DNA of 64,000 bases from Vibrio sp. RE86 (GTDB lineage Bacteria; Pseudomonadota; Gammaproteobacteria; Enterobacterales; Vibrionaceae). The translations under genes and the position numbers were made by a program. Each line of letters opens with the position of its first letter. The stretch's first letter is position 1. The DNA lies in assembly GCF_013114545.1 (NCBI RefSeq), contig NZ_VTXI01000007.1:147673-211672 (forward strand), in the 5' to 3' direction. Positions 27,288-36,843 of the stretch are shown here, one piece after another. The notes under the pieces are model-generated. The model saw nothing but the letters and a program-made list of their open reading frames with translations, ran no database searches and had not been told where the DNA came from.

Positions 27288-27722
27288 TTATTTTGAAATT
27301 GCTTGATTAAGCCATTGATCAAATTGGCCTTTAGGAAGTGCGCCGTTAATGACATCGACTCTTTGGCCATTTTTGAACACCATAACGGTTGGAATGCTTC
27401 GAATCTGAAACTTAGCGGCAAGATTTTGCTGGCTTTCCGTATCTACTTTTACAAATCGGATGTTTTTTGCGCGCTCAGTGGCAACGTCTGAAAAAACAGG
27501 TGCGAAGCCAACACAAGGGTTACACCAAGGGGCCCAGAAATCGACCACGACAGGAACAGAACTGTTCAGAATAGCCTCAAAGTTTAACTCTGTTCCTTCG
27601 ATAGGCGCACCGTCAAGAAGTGGAGACTGACATTTGCCACAATTGGGGCTTTCAGTGATACGTTCTAATGGAACACGATTGACACCTGAGCAAGATGGGC
27701 ATCGAGTATTAAAGGTCGACAT
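27288..27722 (-). CDS. trxC: Thioredoxin 2
   Basis: 144 residues. An N-terminal zinc site with CPSC (8-11) and CGKC (28-31) marks the TrxC class. The thioredoxin domain carries the redox pair in WAPWCNPC (Cys67, Cys70) and the cis-proline segment IRSIPTVMVF. The active site has Asn where E. coli TrxC has Gly (WCGPC), which could shift the redox potential slightly. It acts in the cytoplasm as an oxidative-stress disulfide reductase. Single gene divergent from fabH2. Confidence 0.92.
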   Translation of the reverse strand: MSTFNTRCPSCSGVNRVPLERITESPNCGKCQSPLLDGAPIEGTELNFEAILNSSVPVVVDFWAPWCNPCVGFAPVFSDVATERAKNIRFVKVDTESQQNLAAKFQIRSIPTVMVFKNGQRVDVINGALPKGQFDQWLNQAISK

Positions 27723-27826
27723 GATATTTCTCTCGTTGTTTTTTTCATTTAGATGACAGTTACTGTCATGCCTAGTTATACTCTGAAATGAACGAGTGAT
27801 ACAAATAACAAATCAAAAGGCTCCGA

Positions 27827-28909
27827 ATGAACAATTTCTATGCAGAAATCACTGGTTGGGGGAAATGCCTACCGCCCGCAACACTTTCCAATGAAGACCT
27901 AAGTACCTTTTTAGATACCTCTGACGAGTGGATTCGTACCCGCACTGGCATCGAAAACCGACGTATTAGTCATGTTAATACGTCAGACCTTGCAACAGTA
28001 GCAGCCCAGCATGCTTTGGCTTGTGCAGGTAAAACCGCGCAAGAAATTGACCTTATTATTATCGCAACCTGTTCGCCAGACTCGTTGATCCCAAATACCG
28101 CTTCGAAAGTTGCACAAAACCTTGGCATTAAAGCGGCGACGGCTTTTGACTTAAATGCGGCATGTACCGGCTTTGTTTATGGCCTTGAAACGGCGACTCG
28201 ATTAATGCAAGCAGGCAACTACCAGAATGCCATTGTCGTCGGGGCTGAACGCCTTTCATTTTTCATTGATTGGACCAAGCGTGATACCGCCGTTTTATTT
28301 GGTGATGGCGCGGGCGCTGTTGTATTGAGTCGCACAGAGCAACAAGTTGGCTTACAGCAAACACAATTAGGTTGTGACTCTGCTGGCCGTGACATTCTCG
28401 CTGTGCCAAAGTTTGGTACATCGATGGATCGCTTTGCTGCTGATAACGGTCATTGGGACTTCAACTTTGTAGGCAAAGAGATCTTTAAACGTGCGGTTAA
28501 GGGGATGGGGGCTGCGGCTCAAAGTGTCTTAGCTCGCAGTGAACTTTCTACCGCTGATATTGACGTGGTTATCCCGCACCAAGCAAACATTCGCATTATT
28601 CAAACACTTTGTGACCTTTCTGGTATTAGCCAAGACAAAGCCTTCGTTAACATTCAGAAGTACGGCAATACATCGGCAGCGACCGTGCCTATCGCATTAT
28701 GTGAGTCTTTAGAGCAAGGGTTCGTGAAGCCAGGTGATAACCTTCTGCTCGCTGCTTTCGGTGCAGGTTTAACATGGGGCGCAGGTCATATTAAATGGGG
28801 TGAACGTGTAACGCCATTAGGTGAAAGTGACGCCGCTTTACCTGACTGTGATAAGAGTGCTTTAGAACTTCTAGAGAATGCGATTGAGCACTGCAAAAAT
28901 CGCCCATAA
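27827..28909 (+). CDS. 3-oxoacyl-ACP synthase III homologue (FabH2)
   Basis: Condensing enzyme of the KAS III family, starting fatty acid chains from acyl-CoA and malonyl-ACP. The triad is complete: Cys113 in [10 protein letters not shown], His251 in PHQANIR, Asn281 in KYGNTSAA. At 360 residues it is about 40 longer than the housekeeping FabH, with an acidic tail after the last strand. Vibrios carry a second fabH on the small chromosome, and this looks like that copy, away from the fab cluster. Whether it makes ordinary or branched/medium-chain primers cannot be told. Monocistronic, followed by a hairpin. Confidence 0.9.
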   Translation: MNNFYAEITGWGKCLPPATLSNEDLSTFLDTSDEWIRTRTGIENRRISHVNTSDLATVAAQHALACAGKTAQEIDLIIIATCSPDSLIPNTASKVAQNLGIKAATAFDLNAACTGFVYGLETATRLMQAGNYQNAIVVGAERLSFFIDWTKRDTAVLFGDGAGAVVLSRTEQQVGLQQTQLGCDSAGRDILAVPKFGTSMDRFAADNGHWDFNFVGKEIFKRAVKGMGAAAQSVLARSELSTADIDVVIPHQANIRIIQTLCDLSGISQDKAFVNIQKYGNTSAATVPIALCESLEQGFVKPGDNLLLAAFGAGLTWGAGHIKWGERVTPLGESDAALPDCDKSALELLENAIEHCKNRP

Positions 28910-28941
28910 CACATTGATGCTTTAAGAGTATTCAATCAAAC

Positions 28942-28968
28942 GAAAGTCGCGCATTCTGTGCGACTTTC
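28942..28968 (+). terminator. Hairpin after fabH2
   Basis: GAAAGTCGC (28942-28950) and GCGACTTTC (28960-28968) form a 9-base stem about 32 bases past the stop. The T-rich tail is short, so terminator strength is uncertain. Confidence 0.6.
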
Positions 28969-29034
28969 TGTATCAATTCCCTTAGCTTTGATATTAAACT
29001 AGAGCCCAAATGAGATGAACATTTCAGGGCATAG

Positions 29035-30165
29035 ATGAAATTCCTCCACACTTCCGATTGGCACCTTGGCCGTCAGTTTCACAACGTTTCACTCCTCGAC
29101 GACCAAAAAGCGGTTCTAGAGCAAATCATTGACTACATCACAGCGAATCCTGTCGATGCACTGGTGATTGCTGGTGATATTTATGATCGTTCTGTACCGC
29201 CAACCGCAGCAATAGAGTTGATGAACCAGTTTGTTAGCCGAGTGTGTGGTGAATTGAATATGCCAATCATTATGATTCCAGGAAACCACGACGGGGCTGA
29301 ACGTCTTGGCTTTGGTTCGAATCAAATGAAAGGGGCGGGTCTGCACATTTTGGCGAATTTCGAAGATATGCTACGCCCTGTCGTTATCCAATCCGAAAGT
29401 GGGCCTATTGCTTTCTATGGGATGCCATACAACGATCCTGAATTGGTTCGCCATCACTTTAAGCAACCCGTTTCAACCCATGATGAAGCCCATCGCCTGC
29501 TTTGTGATGAAATTAAGCAAGCCTTTATCCCTGATGGTATTAACGTACTGTTAAGCCACTGCTTTGTTGATGGTGCAATCGAGTCAGACTCTGAGAGACC
29601 ACTCTCTATTGGTGGTTCAGACCGCGTAAGCCACGAACATTTTACCGATTTCGATTATGTCGCTTTAGGTCATTTGCACCAGCCACAAAAGAAAGGGGAA
29701 GAGTACATTCGTTACTCAGGCTCTTTGATGAAATACAGCTTCTCAGAGCAGCATCAAAAGAAAGGCATGACGTTAGTCGAACTGGACAAAGACGGATTTA
29801 AATCAGCGACGCACATAGACCTTTTGGCTCCTCATGAGATGAGAATCGTCGAAGGTGACCTAGACGAGATCATTGAGCAAGGTAAGCAAGATCCGAAAAG
29901 CCATGATTACCTATTGGTTCGTTTGACCGATAAACACGCCATTTTAAACCCAATGGATAAGCTAAGAGCGGTTTACCCAAATGTGTTGCACCTAGAAAAG
30001 CCAGGCATGTTGATGGGAGTAGAGCAAGAGATGGCGGCTGCCAAGCTTGCCCGCAGTGAAGTGGATATGTTTAGAGACTTTTTCCTAGAAGCGCAAAACA
30101 ACGCATTGAGCGAAGAACAAGACCAAGCGATCACTGACATCATTAAGCAGCTAAGCAAGCAATAA
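29035..30165 (+). CDS. sbcD: Exonuclease subunit SbcD
   Basis: Mn-dependent nuclease subunit of SbcCD (Mre11-type), cutting hairpins and DNA-protein ends. The phosphoesterase motifs are intact: DWHLG (Asp8, His10), GDIYD (47-51), GNHDG (83-87) and the later ALGHLHQPQ. 376 residues versus about 400 in E. coli. The next gene, sbcC, starts nine bases downstream, so the two subunits are co-transcribed. Confidence 0.95.
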   Translation: MKFLHTSDWHLGRQFHNVSLLDDQKAVLEQIIDYITANPVDALVIAGDIYDRSVPPTAAIELMNQFVSRVCGELNMPIIMIPGNHDGAERLGFGSNQMKGAGLHILANFEDMLRPVVIQSESGPIAFYGMPYNDPELVRHHFKQPVSTHDEAHRLLCDEIKQAFIPDGINVLLSHCFVDGAIESDSERPLSIGGSDRVSHEHFTDFDYVALGHLHQPQKKGEEYIRYSGSLMKYSFSEQHQKKGMTLVELDKDGFKSATHIDLLAPHEMRIVEGDLDEIIEQGKQDPKSHDYLLVRLTDKHAILNPMDKLRAVYPNVLHLEKPGMLMGVEQEMAAAKLARSEVDMFRDFFLEAQNNALSEEQDQAITDIIKQLSKQ

Positions 30166-30174
30166 GGACCCGCG

Positions 30175-33100
30175 ATGAAACCTTTACTATTAACGCTTCA
30201 AGCATTTGGCCCTTTTGCTACGACAGAAAATGTCGACTTTACCAAGCTTGGTCGTAACCCACTGTTTTTGATTAATGGTCCGACAGGCTCTGGCAAAACG
30301 TCGATCCTCGACGCGATTTGTTTTGCCCTATATGGGGAAACGACAGGCAACGAACGCCAAGGCGGTCAGATGCGTTGTGATCAAGCGCCACTAACGCTGC
30401 CGACAGAAGTGACGCTTGAATTTGCGCTGAACGAACGACGTTATCGTGTAACTCGCTCACCAGAGCAAGAGGCACCGAAAGCGCGTGGGGAAGGCACTAC
30501 GGTTCGTAAACATACCGCATCCTTGTACGAAATTACTGATGACGAGCGTTTGATTACAAGCAAAACGGCGCAAGTCAAAACTGAAGTCACCGAATTACTT
30601 GGTTTAAATGAGACCCAATTTCGTCAAGTTATGGTACTGCCTCAAGGTAAATTCCGAGAGCTTTTACTTGCCAGTTCTAAAGATCGTGAGGCGATCTTTG
30701 GGCAGCTGTTTCAAACCGATATGTATAAAAAAATTGAGTATGCATTAAAGGACCGAGCAGCTTCAATCAGCAAAGCAAAAGATGAGTTCGACAATCAAAT
30801 TCGAGGTGCACTTCAGGTCGCAGAGGCCTCATCGGAGCAAGAATTGATTGAGCGTCAATCTGAACTGTCTGCGGTGTTTTCTCAGGCTCAATCGGTGGAA
30901 AAAGTGCAGTTGGAGGCGTTAAACGAGAGCAAAGCACAACGCCAGAAAGCGATATCTTTAAATGAGCAGTTCACCAAGCTTAGCAATACCAAAGGCTTAC
31001 TTGCAAAACACCTTGAGTCACAAAATGACGTTGAAGTATGGAAGAAAAGCCTAGAGCAAGCAATTAAGGCGAATAAGCTTGATGTTCCGTACGCAAATAG
31101 GCAAGCAGCACATAAGCAAGTTCAAGAATCACAGAACAAGTTGGTTTCGCTGACGTCTGAACAAGAGCAGTCGAAACATACTTTAGCTAACGCAGCTAAG
31201 CAGCTAGTCGAGGCTCAAAAAGCGGCGGAGTTGACCACTGAGCTGACAGATCAAGAGTACCAGCTTGAGCAAACAAAGGTTAAGTTTGCTGAAAAGATTG
31301 AATTAGAAGCGTCGATTAAATCTCTATCTGACCAGCAGATTGATCAGCAGGCAAAACTAACACAATACGACGCGTTAAAAGAAAAACTTCAGCGTGAGGC
31401 AGAGCAAGGCGTTAAGCAATTGGAGCAAGCTCGCCTCGATGTGACTGAAAAACTGACGTTGAGCGCCGCTATTGAGCGCGGACAGCGATTGCACGCTGAC
31501 CTGACTAAACTCAGTGCGCTTGAATTGGCATTGGTAAATTTAAATAAACAAACGAGTGCCAAACAATCTCAGGTATCCATTGCTGAGCAGGCGCTCAAAA
31601 CCAAGCGCCAAGAAGCGGATCAGCTAGAGTTGACATGGCACAGTGCTCAAGCAGCCATTCTTGCTCAGAAACTTGAGCAAGATGCACCTTGTCCAGTATG
31701 TGGCAGTTGTGAACACCCAGCGCCAGCGAGCTTTTCGGGTGATGAAGTTAGCAAAGAACAAGTGCAGCATGCGCGTGAAAACGAACGAGCGGCGCTTGAG
31801 CAATTCAATCTGGTTAACGGCCAACTCACGCAGCATCAACACCAGGTTGAGCAACAGCAAGCTCTCGTCAATGCAGCGATGACTGCACTTGGCGACGATG
31901 CCCAGCGTAATCTGCAGCAGTTAGAAAGCGATCTATCAACTCAACAAGAGCGACTAAAACAGTTATCAGCCATCGATATCAATGCGATGGAGCAGCAAGT
32001 GACCGAACTGAACCAACGTTGTAGTAACGGTGAAGAGAAAATCAATGCGCTAAAAGGAGAGATTTCAGCAACTCAATCTGCGCTTTCCCTCAAACAAGAG
32101 CAACACATCAAGTTAGCGGAGAATATTGACCCAAGCTTCACAACGCTAGCCGTCATCGATCAGAAAATTTCTCAGATAAAACAACAAATCACACAGCTTA
32201 AGCAAGCGTTAGACACAGCGCAGAGTATCAACCAGAAAGCTGAGCTAGCTAAGGCTAATCTTGAGACGCAACTTACGACCTACACTGAACAGCTCAATAC
32301 GGGGCGTATCCAACTCGAAGAGGCTGAAAAACAATGGATCACAGCACTCAAACAAGCGGAATTGGACTCCGAGCAAGCGTATTTGAACGTTCGTGCGACT
32401 GAGCAGCAAATAAACCAATGGCAGAGTGACATTGGCCAGTTCGAACAGAGTAAAGTGCAATTTGAGCAAACCATTAAGGATCTTTCAGAATCGACAGAGA
32501 ACATCGAACAGCCTGATATTGATGGTATCAGTGAACGTTTACTGAAGATTGAAGCGGAGTATCAAACCTCTCGTGAAGCTCTTGATAATGCGCGTTCGCT
32601 TTATCAACGAGTGGAGAAAGTCCAGCAGGATATCAACGAACTGCATGAGAAAAATAGCCAATTGGAAGCGGAATATAAGGTCTATGGCACCCTCTATGAC
32701 GTTGCCAGTGGTAAGACGGGCAGCCGTATCAGTCTGCATCGCTTTGTATTAGGTGTACTGCTTGATGATGTCTTAATTCAGGCCTCTCAACGACTCAGTA
32801 TTATGAGCCGAGGTCGTTATCAACTGGTTCGTAAAACAGAAGGTTTCAAAGGATCTGCTGGCCGAGGGTTGGATCTGTCTGTTGAGGATGGTTATACAGG
32901 CAAAACTCGTGATGTCGCGACTTTGTCAGGTGGTGAATCATTCATGGCTGCCCTTGCTCTGGCGTTGGGTTTGTCTGATGTCGTTCAGTCCTATAGTGGT
33001 GGCATTCGACTGGATACTCTGTTTATTGATGAAGGTTTCGGAAGCCTCGATCCAGAGTCTCTTGATCTCGCTATGCAGATACTCATCGACTTGCAACAAA

Positions 33101-33222
33101 GCGGTCGTACGATAGGGGTTATCTCCCACATTTCTGAGTTAAAAGAGCAGATGCAACTAAGATTAGATGTGACGCCATCTAGGGTCGGGAGTTCATTAAA
33201 GTTAGTTGGTACACATGTTTAG
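30175..33222 (+). CDS. sbcC: Exonuclease subunit SbcC
   Basis: ATPase subunit of SbcCD (Rad50-type) with 1015 residues. The N-terminal half has Walker A GPTGSGKTS near 36-44 and the family-typical MVLPQGKFRELLLA. Long coiled coils (about 180-830, very rich in Gln, Glu, Leu and Lys) are folded back at the zinc hook CPVC near 506. The C-terminal half has signature LSGGESF and Walker B TLFIDEGFGSLD. AAGGA precedes the ATG. The order sbcD-sbcC-cqsS matches what I recall from V. cholerae chromosome II. Confidence 0.95.
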   Translation: MKPLLLTLQAFGPFATTENVDFTKLGRNPLFLINGPTGSGKTSILDAICFALYGETTGNERQGGQMRCDQAPLTLPTEVTLEFALNERRYRVTRSPEQEAPKARGEGTTVRKHTASLYEITDDERLITSKTAQVKTEVTELLGLNETQFRQVMVLPQGKFRELLLASSKDREAIFGQLFQTDMYKKIEYALKDRAASISKAKDEFDNQIRGALQVAEASSEQELIERQSELSAVFSQAQSVEKVQLEALNESKAQRQKAISLNEQFTKLSNTKGLLAKHLESQNDVEVWKKSLEQAIKANKLDVPYANRQAAHKQVQESQNKLVSLTSEQEQSKHTLANAAKQLVEAQKAAELTTELTDQEYQLEQTKVKFAEKIELEASIKSLSDQQIDQQAKLTQYDALKEKLQREAEQGVKQLEQARLDVTEKLTLSAAIERGQRLHADLTKLSALELALVNLNKQTSAKQSQVSIAEQALKTKRQEADQLELTWHSAQAAILAQKLEQDAPCPVCGSCEHPAPASFSGDEVSKEQVQHARENERAALEQFNLVNGQLTQHQHQVEQQQALVNAAMTALGDDAQRNLQQLESDLSTQQERLKQLSAIDINAMEQQVTELNQRCSNGEEKINALKGEISATQSALSLKQEQHIKLAENIDPSFTTLAVIDQKISQIKQQITQLKQALDTAQSINQKAELAKANLETQLTTYTEQLNTGRIQLEEAEKQWITALKQAELDSEQAYLNVRATEQQINQWQSDIGQFEQSKVQFEQTIKDLSESTENIEQPDIDGISERLLKIEAEYQTSREALDNARSLYQRVEKVQQDINELHEKNSQLEAEYKVYGTLYDVASGKTGSRISLHRFVLGVLLDDVLIQASQRLSIMSRGRYQLVRKTEGFKGSAGRGLDLSVEDGYTGKTRDVATLSGGESFMAALALALGLSDVVQSYSGGIRLDTLFIDEGFGSLDPESLDLAMQILIDLQQSGRTIGVISHISELKEQMQLRLDVTPSRVGSSLKLVGTHV

Positions 33223-33375
33223 CATGATAAAAATGTAAATACGCAGTATGTGGCGTATAATCAATTAATAATAAAATGGAATAAACGCCGCAATTACAGA
33301 GTGTTAAGACGCTTTGATATTCATTAAGGCGTTTGAAAGCAGATAACAAGAACATGCGAATAGTGGCTAGAGTAC

Positions 33376-35421
33376 ATGGATGTAGTTAGGAAGATCTATC
33401 AATATGCGGAGCCTAACCTCTCGTTAGTCGGGTGGATGGGCGCGATAGGCTTTCCTGCCTACTATTTTGTATGGGGCTATTTGTACCCACAACCCTATGA
33501 AAATGCACTGTTAAGGCTTTTTTGTGCCTTGCTACTCTTAACCTTAGCGCTCAGGCATTGGTTGCCGAATACGCTCAAGCGTTTCTTGCCACACTACTAC
33601 TTGCTAACGATCGCGATATGCTTGCCCTTTTTCTTCTCGTTTATGATGTTTATGAATGATTGGTCAACGGTGTGGGCCATGTCGTTTATGAGTTCAATCT
33701 TCCTTCATATCTTATTGGTTCATGAAACTCGCGTAATGCTATTACAAGCGACACTCTCGGTTGTTGCTGCGTTTTTCTGTGCTTATGGTCTGAATAGTTC
33801 CATGTTTCATGATGGCATCACTATTATTTGGCCCTATATTCCAATCTTCTTGTTCACCTACATCTTCGGTAATTTGTTTTACTTTAGAAACCAGGTTGAG
33901 CATGAAGCCAAAGTGTCGATTGCAAAATCGTTTGGTGCTGGGATTGCGCATGAAATGAGAAATCCTCTGAGTGCTCTTCAAACTTCGTTGGATGTATTGA
34001 GCGCTTCACTGCCGACGGCTAAAACAACCAATAGTGATAATGTTGAGTTGTCTCGGCAGGATCTTGGCCGAATGAACGAAGTGTTAGCCAGTGCTGATGA
34101 AGTTATTCGTTCAGGAAACGAAACAATCGACTTGCTACTGACTTCAATTGATGAAAATCGGGTATCTCGATCCACTTTTGTGTTGCACTCCATGGAGTCT
34201 GTAGTGAGAGAGGCCATAAACAGCTACTCATTTGCTAGCGAGCACGCAAAAGAGTCAGTCACATTGAATATCGGAGAAGATTTTGAGTTCTTTGGGAGCG
34301 ATACTCTGCTCAAATACGCCATATATAACCTTTTGAAGAATGCTCTTTACTATCAAAGTAGTGATGACTTTAAAGTGACCATCACGGTGAATGCAGACAG
34401 TGAAGGTAACTACCTCTACTTTGAAGACAATGGGGTAGGCATAGACCCTGAAAAATTGGAGTACATATTCCAAGATTTCTATACCTCGGGTAAGGCGTCA
34501 AGTTATGGCTTGGGTTTACCGTTTTGTCAGCGTGTTATGAGTTCGTTCGGTGGTCATATTGAATGTGACTCGTTGATTCGAGAGTGGACGATGTTTACTT
34601 TAACGTTTCCAAGGCGTCGATCACCTGAAGTACTGGCCATCAAGCAAGAAATATTGCGCACAAAATCGATTTTATATATCGGCGATGATAGCGATATCCA
34701 AAGGCGCTTAAACGAGTTTGTCTTCTACTGTGGGGCAGAGCTGATTGAGCTTGATTTCTCTGCTGCCCAAGAGAAAGAAGAGTATGAATTTGAATACGAT
34801 TTGATCTTGTTAGATTTAGACAGTTGTAGCGAAGCCGAGTACCTATCGCTGGAAGAGAAGCTTCATTTCACCGAAGCTAAGATCGTTCTTCTTTTCGAGC
34901 CAAAACATCATTACCACAGTCGCTTCAGCCGTTTCTTATCTATTTATGCCATTGAAAAAGTGTGCTTAAAAGAAGATGCCACCTTGGTGATTAACAACCT
35001 CATGTTTGGCCGAAACGAACCCGACAGATCGGTAATACCTAAAAAACAAGTCGTGATGGGGAAGCGGATTCTGATCGCTGATGACAATGAATCGATGAGG
35101 CAGCTCACCACTATCTTGCTCAATAAACAAGGTTATCAAGTTTCGCATGCAAATGATGGCGTTGAGGTGCTTAAGATCCTAAATAATGAATCAATTGATT
35201 TGATTTTGATGGATATTGAAATGCCTAAACTTAATGGTTTTGATACGGCTGACTCAATTCGCAATTCATCCCAATCTTATCAGGACGTCCCAATTGTTGG
35301 CCATACTGGAGACAATAGCCAAGAGACCCTTGAAAAGATTAAACTCGTTGGAATGAACGACTATCTAATTAAGCCAGTCGACAAAGAACACTTGCTAGAC
35401 AAACTATCACATTACATCTAA
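33376..35421 (+). CDS. cqsS: CAI-1 quorum-sensing hybrid kinase CqsS
   Basis: Membrane receptor for the (S)-3-hydroxytridecan-4-one type autoinducer made by CqsA; it phosphorylates LuxU at low cell density. 681 residues with six hydrophobic helices in the first 172, HisKA with His192 in GIAHEMRNPLSA, ATPase motifs LLKNALYY, DNGVGID and YGLGLP, a degenerate middle segment, and a C-terminal receiver with ADDN and Asp613 in LILMDIEMP. The last helix contains GNLFYF; Phe168 lies 24 residues before the kinase His, the place of Cys170 in V. cholerae CqsS. Convergent with cqsA, sharing a terminator. Confidence 0.95.
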   Translation: MDVVRKIYQYAEPNLSLVGWMGAIGFPAYYFVWGYLYPQPYENALLRLFCALLLLTLALRHWLPNTLKRFLPHYYLLTIAICLPFFFSFMMFMNDWSTVWAMSFMSSIFLHILLVHETRVMLLQATLSVVAAFFCAYGLNSSMFHDGITIIWPYIPIFLFTYIFGNLFYFRNQVEHEAKVSIAKSFGAGIAHEMRNPLSALQTSLDVLSASLPTAKTTNSDNVELSRQDLGRMNEVLASADEVIRSGNETIDLLLTSIDENRVSRSTFVLHSMESVVREAINSYSFASEHAKESVTLNIGEDFEFFGSDTLLKYAIYNLLKNALYYQSSDDFKVTITVNADSEGNYLYFEDNGVGIDPEKLEYIFQDFYTSGKASSYGLGLPFCQRVMSSFGGHIECDSLIREWTMFTLTFPRRRSPEVLAIKQEILRTKSILYIGDDSDIQRRLNEFVFYCGAELIELDFSAAQEKEEYEFEYDLILLDLDSCSEAEYLSLEEKLHFTEAKIVLLFEPKHHYHSRFSRFLSIYAIEKVCLKEDATLVINNLMFGRNEPDRSVIPKKQVVMGKRILIADDNESMRQLTTILLNKQGYQVSHANDGVEVLKILNNESIDLILMDIEMPKLNGFDTADSIRNSSQSYQDVPIVGHTGDNSQETLEKIKLVGMNDYLIKPVDKEHLLDKLSHYI

Positions 35422-35425
35422 ATCT

Positions 35426-35453
35426 ATGCCCCTCTCAAATTCGAGAGGGGCAT
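35426..35453. terminator. Bidirectional terminator between cqsS and cqsA
   Basis: ATGCCCCTCTC (35426-35436) and GAGAGGGGCAT (35443-35453), an 11-base perfect stem with loop AAATTC, in the 36-base gap between the two convergent genes. Confidence 0.88.
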
Positions 35454-35457
35454 GCTT

Positions 35458-36639
35458 TTAAATGAAGTGAAAATCCGAACGATGGAAGGCTGCGTCAGCA
35501 ACGGTTAAGATTTTATCAATGTTCGCCTGTGTCAACGCACTATTGAGTGATAGGCGAAGAACGTTTTTATGGTCAGGCGTTGCGGGTGTGCAAAACACTG
35601 AGCCGAACACACCATTATCTTCAAAAAAATCCCTGACCTGGCGAGTGTTGGTTTTCTCTCCGGTTTCCAGCCCTATGATTTGCGATTCGCTTCGAATATC
35701 AAAGCCGATATCTTTCAGTCCTGAGCGAACCATTTCAGCGTTACGCATTAACTGTGCTCGGGCTTCATCGCTCTCTTCAATCACGCTCAGTGTCTTGTCG
35801 ATACGATCTAACTCAGGGGCCATCATTGCCGAGCTAAATATGGAAGGGAATGACACATAAGGGAGCACTTCACTGGTTTTATTGTTGCACCACACGGCAC
35901 CTGCACGATAAGCAAATGTTTTAGCCAAGCTCGCAGTAAGAAAATCAACATGGTGGGTCAATCCAAGATGCTCAACCAAGCCTGCACCATGTGTCCCATG
36001 AGTCCCTAAGGAGTGAGACTCATCAACAACGATGGCGCAATTATACTCTTTTGCAACAGCGATAATGTCGGCGAGTGGGGCAATAGTACCAATGGTGCTG
36101 TAGATCGAATCGACCAAGATTATGCCGGGGCCATTGCGCTTAATTGTACGTTCTAGGTGGCGAACGTTATTGTGCATAAAAGGGTGAATATTGGCACCAG
36201 CAACGCGCGCGCCTTCCCAAAGGGACATATGGGCAAAAAAATCGATGTAGACATTAGTATCAGAATCACAAATGGTTTGAAGCAATCCAGTGTTTGCGAT
36301 CCAGCCCGATGGCGCAATGGTGCAAGATTGAAAGCCCGTATAGTCTGCAAGGCGTTGTTCGACCGTTTTATCTAGGCTATCGCTTTGTAAGAACACGTTA
36401 GACATGAACGAAGTATCTTTACACGCGAGTAGTGAATTAACGTGCGCATTGATGATCTCTGGGTGGTGAGCAAGAGCAAGGTAATCGTTGCTCTGTAGGG
36501 AAATATCATCGTGGCCCGGTTTTTGTCCTACTACTAAATTTCGACCATTATCTTTTTTATTAATGAGGTCAGAGACGTAATAATCGATGCGGTTAGCGAT
36601 GGATTTCGGTAAGCGCGGATGTGCCGTTAACATATTCAT
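35458..36639 (-). CDS. cqsA: CAI-1 autoinducer synthase CqsA
   Basis: PLP-dependent alpha-oxoamine synthase-like enzyme that joins an acyl-CoA with (S)-adenosylmethionine or 2-aminobutyrate to give the CAI-1 precursor. 393 residues, close to V. cholerae CqsA. Key points: SLQSNDYLALAHHP near 48-60, DESHSLGTHG (Asp206, His209) and Lys240 in SLAKTF as the Schiff base. The signal is read by CqsS encoded next to it. The start at 36639 sits after a weak purine stretch; ATG codons at residues 1 and 3 are equally possible. Confidence 0.95.
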   Translation of the reverse strand: MNMLTAHPRLPKSIANRIDYYVSDLINKKDNGRNLVVGQKPGHDDISLQSNDYLALAHHPEIINAHVNSLLACKDTSFMSNVFLQSDSLDKTVEQRLADYTGFQSCTIAPSGWIANTGLLQTICDSDTNVYIDFFAHMSLWEGARVAGANIHPFMHNNVRHLERTIKRNGPGIILVDSIYSTIGTIAPLADIIAVAKEYNCAIVVDESHSLGTHGTHGAGLVEHLGLTHHVDFLTASLAKTFAYRAGAVWCNNKTSEVLPYVSFPSIFSSAMMAPELDRIDKTLSVIEESDEARAQLMRNAEMVRSGLKDIGFDIRSESQIIGLETGEKTNTRQVRDFFEDNGVFGSVFCTPATPDHKNVLRLSLNSALTQANIDKILTVADAAFHRSDFHFI

Positions 36640-36843
36640 AATAGTTAGCCTTTGGTTTGTAAGATTATTATTGCCAGCTGACTTAGCTATATATGAATTT
36701 TGTTTGGTAATAAGTCTAATAAGAAAGGCTATTTTCTTGCGCTAATATGCAAACAAAAATATACTCACTTTTAGATATTTGAGAGTTATTTACGCTTTTG
36801 GGAGTCTAATTTTAACGAATTTCCTGCATTTTATAGAGTTTTT

